DNA of 64,000 nt, taken from an uncultured Roseateles sp. (lineage in GTDB: Bacteria; Pseudomonadota; Gammaproteobacteria; Burkholderiales; Burkholderiaceae_C). The stretch lies in the NCBI RefSeq assembly GCF_963422335.1, contig NZ_OY729424.1:5456001-5520000 (forward strand), read 5' to 3'. Under the pieces are notes generated by a model, which did no database searches, had not been told where the DNA came from, and saw only the letters and a program-made list of their open reading frames with translations. Positions 48,560 to 56,595 of the stretch are shown one piece after another (position 1 is the stretch's first letter; every line of letters starts with the position of its first letter). Made by a program: the position numbers and the translations under genes.

Positions 48560-49342
48560 ATGATCCGCTCCCTATGGATTGCCAAGACCGGCATGGAGGC
48601 CCAGCAGACCCAGCTGGACACCATCTCGAACAACCTCGCGAATGTGGGCACCAATGGCTACAAGCGTGCCCATGTGGTGTTCGAGGACCTGATGTACCAG
48701 AACCTGCGCCAGGCCGGCGCCAACAACACCGAGCAGACCCAGGTGCCCACCGGCCTGCAGGTCGGGCTCGGTGTGCGCCCGGTCGCGACCTCGCGCAACT
48801 TCAGCCAGGGCAGCCTGCAGCAGACCACCAACTCGCTGGACGTGGCGATCAAGGGCCATGGCTTCTTCCAGGTCACCCTGCCCGACGGCACCACCGGCTA
48901 CACCCGCGACGGCGCCTTCCAGGTCGACCAGAACGGTCAGATGGTGACCAATAACGGCCTGGTGCTGCAGCCCGGCATCACGATACCGTCGACCGCGCAG
49001 AGCGTGACGATTGGTCAGGACGGCACGGTCAGCATCACGGTGCAGGGCCAGACCGCGGCGCAGACGGTGGGCCAGATCCAGCTCGCCAACTTCGTCAATC
49101 CGGCCGGCCTGGAGCCCCGCGGCCAGAACCTCTACGGCGAGACCGTGGCCTCGGGCACACCGACGGCCGGTACCGCCGGCACCAACGGCCTGGGCGTGCT
49201 GAGCCAGGGCTATGTGGAGACCTCCAATGTCAACGTGGTCGAGGAGCTGGTGTCCATGATCCAGACCCAGCGCGCCTACGAGCTGAACTCCAAGGCCATC
49301 CAGACCTCAGACCAGATGCTGCAAAAGCTCGGCCAGCTTTGA
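48560..49342 (+). CDS. flgG: Flagellar distal rod protein FlgG
   Basis: A 260-residue distal rod protein, exactly the length of the enteric protein. MIRSLWIAKTGMEAQQTQLD and TISNNLANVGTNGYKRAHVV at the start are nearly invariant in FlgG, and ELVSMIQTQRAYELNSKAIQ closes the protein. It forms the drive-shaft segment that passes through the L and P rings. Confidence 0.97.
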   Translation: MIRSLWIAKTGMEAQQTQLDTISNNLANVGTNGYKRAHVVFEDLMYQNLRQAGANNTEQTQVPTGLQVGLGVRPVATSRNFSQGSLQQTTNSLDVAIKGHGFFQVTLPDGTTGYTRDGAFQVDQNGQMVTNNGLVLQPGITIPSTAQSVTIGQDGTVSITVQGQTAAQTVGQIQLANFVNPAGLEPRGQNLYGETVASGTPTAGTAGTNGLGVLSQGYVETSNVNVVEELVSMIQTQRAYELNSKAIQTSDQMLQKLGQL

Positions 49343-49356
49343 TTGGGTAGCCCATC

Positions 49357-50028
49357 ATGAAGTACACCGCCTGCCTTGCCCTCGCCAGCCTGACACTGGG
49401 CGCCTGCACCACGCCGCTGCCACCACCCAAGGTGGATGTGCAGGGGCCCCTGCATGTGATGCCCGACGCCACGCCGCTGCCCGTCGCCCGCAATGGCGCG
49501 ATCTACCAGCAGGCCAGCTACCGGCCCATCTTCGAAGACCACCGCGCGCGCATCGCTGGCGACACCCTGACGGTGAACATCGTCGAGAAGGTCAGCGCCA
49601 GCCAGAAGTCCAACAGCACCGTCAACAAGACCGGCGCCATCAACGCCGGCATCACCGCCCTGCCCGGCATCGCACCCAATTCCTTCGGCCGCGCCGGAGT
49701 CACCGGCAGCTCGGCCAACACCTTTGCCGGCAAGGGCGAGACCGAGAACACCAATGACTTCGCCGGCACCATCACGGCCATCGTCACCGGCGTGCTGCCC
49801 AACGGCCACCTGATGATTGCCGGCGAGAAGCAGATCGGCGTCAACCACAACGTCGACGTGCTGCGCTTCTCGGGCCAGGTCGACCCGCGCGCCATCCAGA
49901 CCGGCAATACCGTGGCCTCGGCCAATATCGCCAATGTGCGCATCGAGCACCGCGGGCGCGGCCAGCAGGCCGAAGCGCAGGGAATAGGCTGGCTGTCACG
50001 GTTCTTTTTGAACGTTCTACCCATTTAA
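49357..50028 (+). CDS. flgH: Flagellar L-ring lipoprotein FlgH
   Basis: A 223-residue outer-membrane lipoprotein. The lipobox LGAC puts the lipidated Cys near residue 17. The family blocks GAIYQQASYRPIFEDHRARI, DTLTVNIVEKVSASQKSNST and LMIAGEKQIGVNHNVDVLRF are present. It forms the L-ring bushing in the outer membrane. The gene lies 14 bp after flgG. Confidence 0.96.
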   Translation: MKYTACLALASLTLGACTTPLPPPKVDVQGPLHVMPDATPLPVARNGAIYQQASYRPIFEDHRARIAGDTLTVNIVEKVSASQKSNSTVNKTGAINAGITALPGIAPNSFGRAGVTGSSANTFAGKGETENTNDFAGTITAIVTGVLPNGHLMIAGEKQIGVNHNVDVLRFSGQVDPRAIQTGNTVASANIANVRIEHRGRGQQAEAQGIGWLSRFFLNVLPI

Positions 50029-50068
50029 GTTTGCCCAGAATCGGTTGCTAGGAGTACCGGCAACCATC

Positions 50069-51196
50069 ATGCAAACCCCCACCGACAAGCTGCTGCGATT
50101 TTTCATAGCGGTCGCCCTGTTCGCCGCCAGCGCCGCCCTTTGGTGGCCCGCCCAGGCCGCGCGCCTGAAGGAAGTGGCGAATGTGCAGGGTGTGCGCAGC
50201 AATCCGCTGACCGGCTACGGCCTGGTCGTGGGCCTTGACGGCACCGGCGACCAGACCACCCAGGCCCCGTTCACCGGCCAGAGCGTCAACGCCATGCTGC
50301 AGCAGTTCGGCATCACCCTGCCGCCCGGTGCCAGCATGCAGCTGAAGAACGTGGCCGCGGTGATGGTCACGGCCCAACTGCCGCCGTTCGCCCAGCCCGG
50401 CCAGCCGCTGGACATCAATGTCTCCTCACTGGGTAATGCCAAGAGCCTGCGCGGCGGCACGCTGATCACCACGCCCCTGCGCGGTGCCGACGGCCAGGTC
50501 TATGCGCTGGCCCAGGGCAATCTGATCGTCGGCGGCGCCGGCGCCTCGGCCGGTGGCTCCAAGGTGCAGATCAACCATTTGAGCGCGGGCCGCATTCCGG
50601 CCGGCGCCACGGTCGAGCGCGCCGTGCCCACACCGCTGCAGGACGGCGAATACATCCAGCTCGACCTCAACTCGGCCGACTACAACACCGCCCGCGACGT
50701 GGCCGGCGCCATCAACCGCGCCAAGGGCGCCGGCATTGCCCAGGCCCAGGACGGCCGCGTCGTGCGCGTCAAGGTGCCCACCAACCCGGGTGAGCGCGTG
50801 GCCTTCCTGGCCGATCTGGAAAACCTGCCGCTGGAACTGGCCTCGCCGGCGGCGCGCATCGTCATCAACGCCCGCACCGGCTCGGTGGTCATGAACCAGG
50901 CCGTCACCCTGGCCTCCTGTGCGGTCGCCCATGGCAGCCTGTCCGTCACCATCAGCTCGACGCCGGTGGTCAGCCAGCCCGGCCCGCTGTCGCAGGGCCA
51001 GACCGTGGTCACCGAAAAAACCGATATCTCGATCAAGCAGGAACCCGGCGCGCTGATACAGCTGCCCGCCGGCGCCAAGCTGGCCGATGTGGTGAAGGCC
51101 TTGAACGCCATGGGCGCCACGCCACAGGACCTGCTGGCGATTCTTCAGGCCATGAAGGTGGCCGGCGCACTGAACGCCGAACTCGAGGTGATTTGA
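50069..51196 (+). CDS. flgI: Flagellar P-ring protein FlgI
   Basis: A 375-residue periplasmic P-ring subunit with a signal peptide (residues 1 to about 30, ending AQA). The conserved start ARLKEVANVQGVRSNPLTGY, followed by LVVGLDGTGDQT, marks FlgI, as does the C-terminal VVKALNAMGATPQDLLAILQ. It forms the bushing in the peptidoglycan layer with help from FlgA. The ATG at 50069 has an AGGAG site 14 bases upstream, rather far. A TTG at 50045 in the same frame is an alternative but has the AGGAG inside the coding part. Confidence 0.95.
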   Translation: MQTPTDKLLRFFIAVALFAASAALWWPAQAARLKEVANVQGVRSNPLTGYGLVVGLDGTGDQTTQAPFTGQSVNAMLQQFGITLPPGASMQLKNVAAVMVTAQLPPFAQPGQPLDINVSSLGNAKSLRGGTLITTPLRGADGQVYALAQGNLIVGGAGASAGGSKVQINHLSAGRIPAGATVERAVPTPLQDGEYIQLDLNSADYNTARDVAGAINRAKGAGIAQAQDGRVVRVKVPTNPGERVAFLADLENLPLELASPAARIVINARTGSVVMNQAVTLASCAVAHGSLSVTISSTPVVSQPGPLSQGQTVVTEKTDISIKQEPGALIQLPAGAKLADVVKALNAMGATPQDLLAILQAMKVAGALNAELEVI

Positions 51197-51197
51197 G

Positions 51198-52091
51198 ATG
51201 GGTACCTCACCGCTGATCAGCAACACCAGCACCGTTGGCATGGCCAACCAGGGCCTGGCCAGCGATGGCCGCTCGATCAACGGCCTGCGCGCCACGGCGG
51301 CCCGCGACCCCAAGGCTGCGATCAAGGAAACGGCCAAGCAGTTCGAGACCCTGTTCATGCAGGAGGTGATGAAGAGCATGCGCGCCTCGACCATGAGCAC
51401 CGGCATGCTGGACAACTCGGCCACCCAGCTGGGCACCGAGATGCTGGACACGCAGTACTCGTCCAAGCTCAGCGGCATGCGCGGCGGCCTGGCCGACGCC
51501 ATCGCCAAGCACCTGGAGCGCCAGCTGGGCCAGATGGACGTCGCCAAGCCGGGCGCCGCCAAGACCAGCGCCGCGCCGGCGCCACTGCCAGCGCTGGCAC
51601 AGAAGAATGTGCCGACCAAGGTCTCGCAATTCATCCAGCAGCACGACAGCGCGGCCAAGGCCGTGGCGGCGCAGACCGGCATACCGGCCAGCTTCATGAT
51701 CGCCCAGGCGGCTCATGAATCGGGCTGGGGCAAGCGCGAGATCATGAACAAGGACGGCAGCAGTGCCAACAACCTGTTCGCCATCAAGGCCGGCGCCAAT
51801 TGGAAGGGGCCGGTGGCCGAGGTGCAGACCACCGAATACATCGATGGCAAGCCGCAGAAGGTGACGGCCAAGTTCCGCGCCTATGCCAACACCGAGGAGG
51901 CCTTCCGCGACTACGCCAACCTGCTCACCGGCAACGAACGCTACAAGAATGTGGTGGCCCATTCGGCCACCCCCGAGAGCTTTGCGCGCGGCCTTCAGCA
52001 GGCCGGCTACGCCACCGACCCCGCCTACGCGGACAAGCTCACCAAGGTCATCAACACCACCTTGCGCATGCAGCGCCAGATGGTCGCCTGA
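51198..52091 (+). CDS. flgJ: FlgJ rod-scaffold protein with peptidoglycan hydrolase domain
   Basis: A 297-residue two-domain protein. The N-terminal rod-binding part (about 1-110) contains KETAKQFETLFMQEVMKSMR. The C-terminal glucosaminidase domain (about 145-295) has the catalytic Glu in AQAAHESGWGKREIM and a Tyr-containing VTAKFRAYANTEEAFRDYAN. It opens the peptidoglycan for the growing rod. The single-chain, dual-domain form is typical of beta- and gammaproteobacteria. It starts one base after the flgI stop. Confidence 0.96.
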   Translation: MGTSPLISNTSTVGMANQGLASDGRSINGLRATAARDPKAAIKETAKQFETLFMQEVMKSMRASTMSTGMLDNSATQLGTEMLDTQYSSKLSGMRGGLADAIAKHLERQLGQMDVAKPGAAKTSAAPAPLPALAQKNVPTKVSQFIQQHDSAAKAVAAQTGIPASFMIAQAAHESGWGKREIMNKDGSSANNLFAIKAGANWKGPVAEVQTTEYIDGKPQKVTAKFRAYANTEEAFRDYANLLTGNERYKNVVAHSATPESFARGLQQAGYATDPAYADKLTKVINTTLRMQRQMVA

Positions 52092-52114
52092 CGACGCACT
52101 GAACAAGGCACACC

Positions 52115-54121
52115 ATGGGCACCTCCGCACTGATCTCGCTGGGCACGCGCGCCATGTTCGCCAACTACGCGGCGCTGCAGGCCGTCGGCCAGAACATTGC
52201 CAACGCCAACACCCCGGGCTACTCGCGCCAGACCGTGGAGCTGTCGAATTCGACCGGCCAGTACACCGGCGCGGGCTTCTTCGGCAAGGGCGTGGACGTG
52301 ACCACGGTGACACGCTCGCACGACGAGTTCCTGACCCGCGAGGCCGCCACCTCCCGAGCCGTCTCGGCGATGGACGCAACGCGCAGCAGCAAGCTCAGCC
52401 AGCTGGAAAAGGTCTTCGGCACCGGTGCCGACGGCCTGGGCTATGCCGCCAGCCAGCTGCTGAACTCGATGGTGGACGTCAGCACCCATCCGGCCGATCC
52501 CTCGGCGCGCCAGTCCGCGCTGGCACGCGCCCAGGAAGCCGCATCCCGCTTCAGCGACGCCGGCAAGCAGCTCGACGCGCTGCAGGACGGCGTGGCCATG
52601 GACATGCGCACGACGGTGGCCACCGTCAACCAGCTCGCCAAGCAGATCGTCGAGGCCAACAACAAGATCGCGGCCGTCCAGGGCGGCGGCCACACCCCCA
52701 ATGACTTGCTGGACCAGCGCGACCATCTGATCTCCGAGCTGAGCGAGCATGTGCAGGTCTCGACCATGATTGCCACCGACGGCACCATGGGTGTGTTCAT
52801 CGGCGGCGGCCAGCGCCTGGTGCTGGGCGGCTCGGCCCAGGAGCTGACGGTGCTGCAAAACGAGTATGACCCGGCGCGCGTGCAGCTGGGCATCATCGAG
52901 GCCAATGGCACCCGCATGCTGGACGAGAACACGCTTGGCGGCGGTTCGATCGCCGGCATCCTGCAGTACCAGAACGTCGATCTGCAGCAGGCGCGCAATC
53001 TGGTCGGCCAGTTGGCCGTTTCGTTCTCAAGCGAGATCAACAAGCAACAGGCCCTGGGCCTGGACATGACCAGCGCCGCCGGCTCGCCCGGCGCCGCGCT
53101 GTTCAGCGTCGGCCCGCCGCTGGCCCTGCCCGCGGCCACCAATGCGCGCGACCCCGGTGGTGCCTTCACCTCGCGCGTCAATCTCAGCATCACCGACGCC
53201 AACCAGCTGAAAGCCAGCAGCTACGAGCTCGTGGCCGACCCTGCAGGCACACCGGGCAGCTACCAGCTGACGCGCCTCAGCGATGGCAACAAGCAATTGG
53301 TGGCCGATGGCGACACCGTCGACGGTTTCAAGATCAGCTTCGGCGCCGTCCCGCCCGGCGCCACCGACCGCTTCCTGCTGCAGCCGGTGACCCGGGCCGC
53401 CAATGACATGCAGCGCATCATGGACAAGCCCAGCGGCCTGGCCGCCGCCTCGCCGGTGACCGGTACCGTGGGCGCCAACAACAAGGGCACCGGCACGATA
53501 GCCGCGGTTTCGGCCGTGCTGCCCAGCACCGATCCGTCCGTCATCCCCGACATCAAGGTCAACATCACCTTCACCTCGGACACCGGCGACTACAGCTACG
53601 ACTTCGTGGACCGGGCCAGCGGCGGTGTCGTCAGCAGCGGCGTCGGCACCTGGCAGCCCGGCCAGGCTATCGAGCTCAACGGCTTCCAGCTCAAGCTCAA
53701 CGGCGTGCCCAAGGGCCCGACGGGCGGCAGCACCGGCGACACCTTCACGGTGGACAAGACCGCCCTGCCCGCCACCAGCAACGGCAATGCACTGGCCTTT
53801 CTGGCCCTGCGCGACAAGCAGATGGTCGGCAAGCAGCTGCAGCCCGATGGCTCGATCACCGGCGGCGCCACCCTCACCGATGCCTATGCCTCGGCGATGT
53901 CGGACATCGGCGTGCGCGTGCAGGGCGCCGCCACCAAGGCCAATATCTCGGGCAGCGTGGCCGCCACCGCCGAGCAGGAGCGCAGCAGCAAGGCCGGCGT
54001 CAACCTCGACGAGGAGGCGGCACGGCTGATGCAGTTCCAGCAAAGCTACCAGGCCGCGGCCAAGGTCCTGCAAGTGGCGCAGTCGGTGTTCGACACCCTG
54101 CTGCAAGTGGCCTCGAAGTAA
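52115..54121 (+). CDS. flgK: Flagellar hook-filament junction protein FlgK (HAP1)
   Basis: A 668-residue junction protein. The axial N-terminus is LISLGTRAMFANYAALQAVG then QNIANANTPGYSRQTVELSN, and the C-terminus ends in NLDEEAARLMQFQQSYQAAA. It is about 120 residues longer than the Escherichia coli protein (547); the extra length lies in the surface-exposed middle (about 340-560), which is the variable part of FlgK. FlgN and FlgL act with it. It follows flgJ by 23 bp in the same operon, with no clear promoter of its own. Confidence 0.95.
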   Translation: MGTSALISLGTRAMFANYAALQAVGQNIANANTPGYSRQTVELSNSTGQYTGAGFFGKGVDVTTVTRSHDEFLTREAATSRAVSAMDATRSSKLSQLEKVFGTGADGLGYAASQLLNSMVDVSTHPADPSARQSALARAQEAASRFSDAGKQLDALQDGVAMDMRTTVATVNQLAKQIVEANNKIAAVQGGGHTPNDLLDQRDHLISELSEHVQVSTMIATDGTMGVFIGGGQRLVLGGSAQELTVLQNEYDPARVQLGIIEANGTRMLDENTLGGGSIAGILQYQNVDLQQARNLVGQLAVSFSSEINKQQALGLDMTSAAGSPGAALFSVGPPLALPAATNARDPGGAFTSRVNLSITDANQLKASSYELVADPAGTPGSYQLTRLSDGNKQLVADGDTVDGFKISFGAVPPGATDRFLLQPVTRAANDMQRIMDKPSGLAAASPVTGTVGANNKGTGTIAAVSAVLPSTDPSVIPDIKVNITFTSDTGDYSYDFVDRASGGVVSSGVGTWQPGQAIELNGFQLKLNGVPKGPTGGSTGDTFTVDKTALPATSNGNALAFLALRDKQMVGKQLQPDGSITGGATLTDAYASAMSDIGVRVQGAATKANISGSVAATAEQERSSKAGVNLDEEAARLMQFQQSYQAAAKVLQVAQSVFDTLLQVASK

Positions 54122-54145
54122 AAAACCCGTTCGGAGTAGAACAGC

Positions 54146-55345
54146 ATGCGTGTCAGCACCAACAACGCCTTCGCCTCCGGGGTCTCCAGCCTGCAGGGCC
54201 GGCAGAACGATCTGCAGGAGGCGCAACAGCGCCTGACCTCGGGCAAGCGCATCCAGCGTGCCAGCGACGACCCCACCGGCGCCGCCCGCGCCGAGCGCGC
54301 CATGGCCAACATCAACCGTATCGATGCCACCCAGCGTTCGCTGGAGTCCAGCCGCAATGCCATGCAGGTCTCGGAGGGCGCGATGGGCGATGCGGTCGAG
54401 CTGATGCAGCAGATCCGCGAAACCCTGGTCTCCGCCGGCAACGGCAGCTACAAGGACAGTGACCGCGCGGTGCTGGCCAACCGTCTGGCCGGCCTGCGCG
54501 AATCGCTGCTGGCCGTGGCCAACCGGCCCAACGGCACCGGCGGCTATCTGTTCGGCGGCCAGGGTGCCTCCAGCCCGCCATTTCTGGACACCACCGGCGG
54601 CGTGACCTACCAGGGCACGGCCGGCGCCATCCGCGGCAGCCAGGACGAGAACATGCCGCTCAGCGTCGATGGTGCCGCCGCCTGGCTGCAGGCGCCCAGC
54701 GGCAACGGCATCTTCGAGACCAAGAACACCAACAGCAGCACCGCCTGGATCGGCCCCGGCACCGTCACCGATCCCAGCAAGCTGGCGCTGACCACCGGCA
54801 CGGTCTACAGCGTGCAGTTCACCGGCGCCGGCGCGACCAGCACCTACACGGTGCTGAAAGATGGCGCACCGACGGCCGCCACCGGCGCATTCAAACCCGG
54901 CCAGTCCATCCAGGTGGACGGCATGGCCGTCACCATCCAGGGCGCACCGGCCGATGGCGACAGCTTCGACATCGTGCCGTCCAGCGACTCGCTGTCGATC
55001 TTCCAGACGCTGGACAACACCATCAATGACCTGACGGCCCTGGGCCGCACCACCGGCCAGGTGTCGCAGACAGTCACCAACGGACTGCGCGACCTGGATG
55101 CCTCGCTGGCACGCATGCTGTCGGTGCGCAGCGAACTCGGCGAAGCGATGAACGGCCTGGACGGCACGGAGTCGCGTTTTGCCTCGCAGAAGTTGTACAG
55201 TCAGACCGAGAAATCGAACGCGGAAGATCTGGACATGGTGCAGGGAATCTCGGATTTCCAGGGCCAGCAAACCGGTTATGACGCCGCGCTCAAGGCCTAT
55301 TCCATGGTGCAGCGCCTGACGCTGTTCCAGTATCTGAACGGTTGA
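54146..55345 (+). CDS. flgL: Flagellar hook-filament junction protein FlgL (HAP3)
   Basis: A 399-residue junction protein related to flagellin. MRVSTNNAFASGVSSLQGRQ and the segment QQRLTSGKRIQRASDDPTGA show the N-terminal coiled-coil signature. The C-terminus LQGISDFQG-like helix here reads VQGISDFQGQQTGYDAALKA, with the final LTLFQYLNG. It is the last rod-hook gene. Its stop overlaps a TTG codon in the frame of the next gene, so translation may be coupled. Confidence 0.95.
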   Translation: MRVSTNNAFASGVSSLQGRQNDLQEAQQRLTSGKRIQRASDDPTGAARAERAMANINRIDATQRSLESSRNAMQVSEGAMGDAVELMQQIRETLVSAGNGSYKDSDRAVLANRLAGLRESLLAVANRPNGTGGYLFGGQGASSPPFLDTTGGVTYQGTAGAIRGSQDENMPLSVDGAAAWLQAPSGNGIFETKNTNSSTAWIGPGTVTDPSKLALTTGTVYSVQFTGAGATSTYTVLKDGAPTAATGAFKPGQSIQVDGMAVTIQGAPADGDSFDIVPSSDSLSIFQTLDNTINDLTALGRTTGQVSQTVTNGLRDLDASLARMLSVRSELGEAMNGLDGTESRFASQKLYSQTEKSNAEDLDMVQGISDFQGQQTGYDAALKAYSMVQRLTLFQYLNG

Positions 55346-55359
55346 CCGCAACACCCCAC

Positions 55360-56559
55360 ATGACCAGCAATCACCCCATCCTGGACCAGGTCGTCCTCGG
55401 CTACTCGCCGATGATAGACCGCAACCGCATGGTCATGGCCACGCGCCTGACCGTGTTCCCGATCCGGCCCGATGCGAGCGTGGCCGCCGCGCCGCTGCTG
55501 GCGGCGGTCAACGAGGTCTGGCCGGCCGAGGGCGGCCTGGTGTCTCTGAACGTCGTCAGCGAAAGCCTGCTGCATGAGCTGATGGAGGCCAGGCCCAGCG
55601 CCAATCTGATGATAGAAGTGCCGGCCTTCATCGCCTGCAACCCGGCCCATGCCGAGGCCCTGCTGTCACTGCGCGTCAACGGCAACACCCTGCTGATCAA
55701 GGGCCGCCCGCTGTCCGAGCTGCCGCGCGATGTGCTGCCCTGCTTCAAGTATTCGATCATCGACCTGGACGACGACCGCCGCCTCGGCGATGCCCCACCC
55801 GCCGCCGGCGTGACCCGCAGCATCGAGCATGTGCAATCGGGCGTGCACACGCTGGAGGACCTGGAGGCGAGTTTTCGCCGTGGCGCCGTTGCCGTGCTCG
55901 GCTGGCCGATGGAAGACAGCGCACTGCCCGCCGGGGGCAAGCGCGAGGTGCAGGCCGATCTGCAGGTCATCATCGAGCTGATGGCCCGGGTCGACGCGGC
56001 CGAGCCGATCGAGAAGATGGAAGCCACGTTGCGCCGCGACCCCTCGCTGGCCTTCAAGCTGATGCGCTACCTGAACTCGGCCGCCTTCGGCCTGACGGTG
56101 GAGGTCAGCTCCTTCCGCCACGCCATCATGCTGCTGGGCTATTCGCGGCTGAAGCGCTGGCTGGCCCTGTTGCTGACGACCGCCAGCAAGGACGCGAACA
56201 TGCGGCCGGTGATGTTTGCCGCCGTGCGCCGCGGCCTGCTGATGGAAGAGCTGGCCGGGCCGAATGCCGAGTCCGAGGTGCGCGACGAGATGTTCATCTG
56301 CGGCATGTTCTCGCTGCTGGATCGCATGCTGCATCAACCGTTCGATCAGCTGCTGAAGACCGTGCCGGTGCCCGAGCGGGTCAGCCAGGCGCTGGCCAAG
56401 CACAGCGGGCCCTACCACCCGTACATGGAACTGGCGCGGGCGATCGAGGCCGAGTCGCTGTTCGACTTCCGCGCCGCCGCCGATACCTTGATGCTCAGCG
56501 CCGAGGAAATCAACCACGCCGTGCTGCGCGCATTGGGCAAGGCCAAGCAACTCGATTGA
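55360..56559 (+). CDS. Degenerate EAL-HDOD signalling protein
   Basis: A 399-residue cytoplasmic protein following flgL by 14 bp. The N-terminal half (about 1-180) has an EAL-like fold, but the EAL catalytic motif is absent and LMIEVPAF stands in its place, so it should not hydrolyse c-di-GMP. The C-terminal HDOD domain (about 200-380) is clear: LRRDPSLAFKLMRYLNSAAF and FRHAIMLLGYSRLKRWLALL. HDOD proteins of this EAL-HDOD form often act in motility or biofilm control without enzymatic activity. A TTG start at 55342, overlapping the flgL stop, would add six residues. Position at the end of the rod-hook operon suggests a flagellum-linked role. Confidence 0.88.
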   Translation: MTSNHPILDQVVLGYSPMIDRNRMVMATRLTVFPIRPDASVAAAPLLAAVNEVWPAEGGLVSLNVVSESLLHELMEARPSANLMIEVPAFIACNPAHAEALLSLRVNGNTLLIKGRPLSELPRDVLPCFKYSIIDLDDDRRLGDAPPAAGVTRSIEHVQSGVHTLEDLEASFRRGAVAVLGWPMEDSALPAGGKREVQADLQVIIELMARVDAAEPIEKMEATLRRDPSLAFKLMRYLNSAAFGLTVEVSSFRHAIMLLGYSRLKRWLALLLTTASKDANMRPVMFAAVRRGLLMEELAGPNAESEVRDEMFICGMFSLLDRMLHQPFDQLLKTVPVPERVSQALAKHSGPYHPYMELARAIEAESLFDFRAAADTLMLSAEEINHAVLRALGKAKQLD

Positions 56560-56595
56560 CGCGCGGGCGCTGTGCGAAGGCCGGCCGCAGAACCC

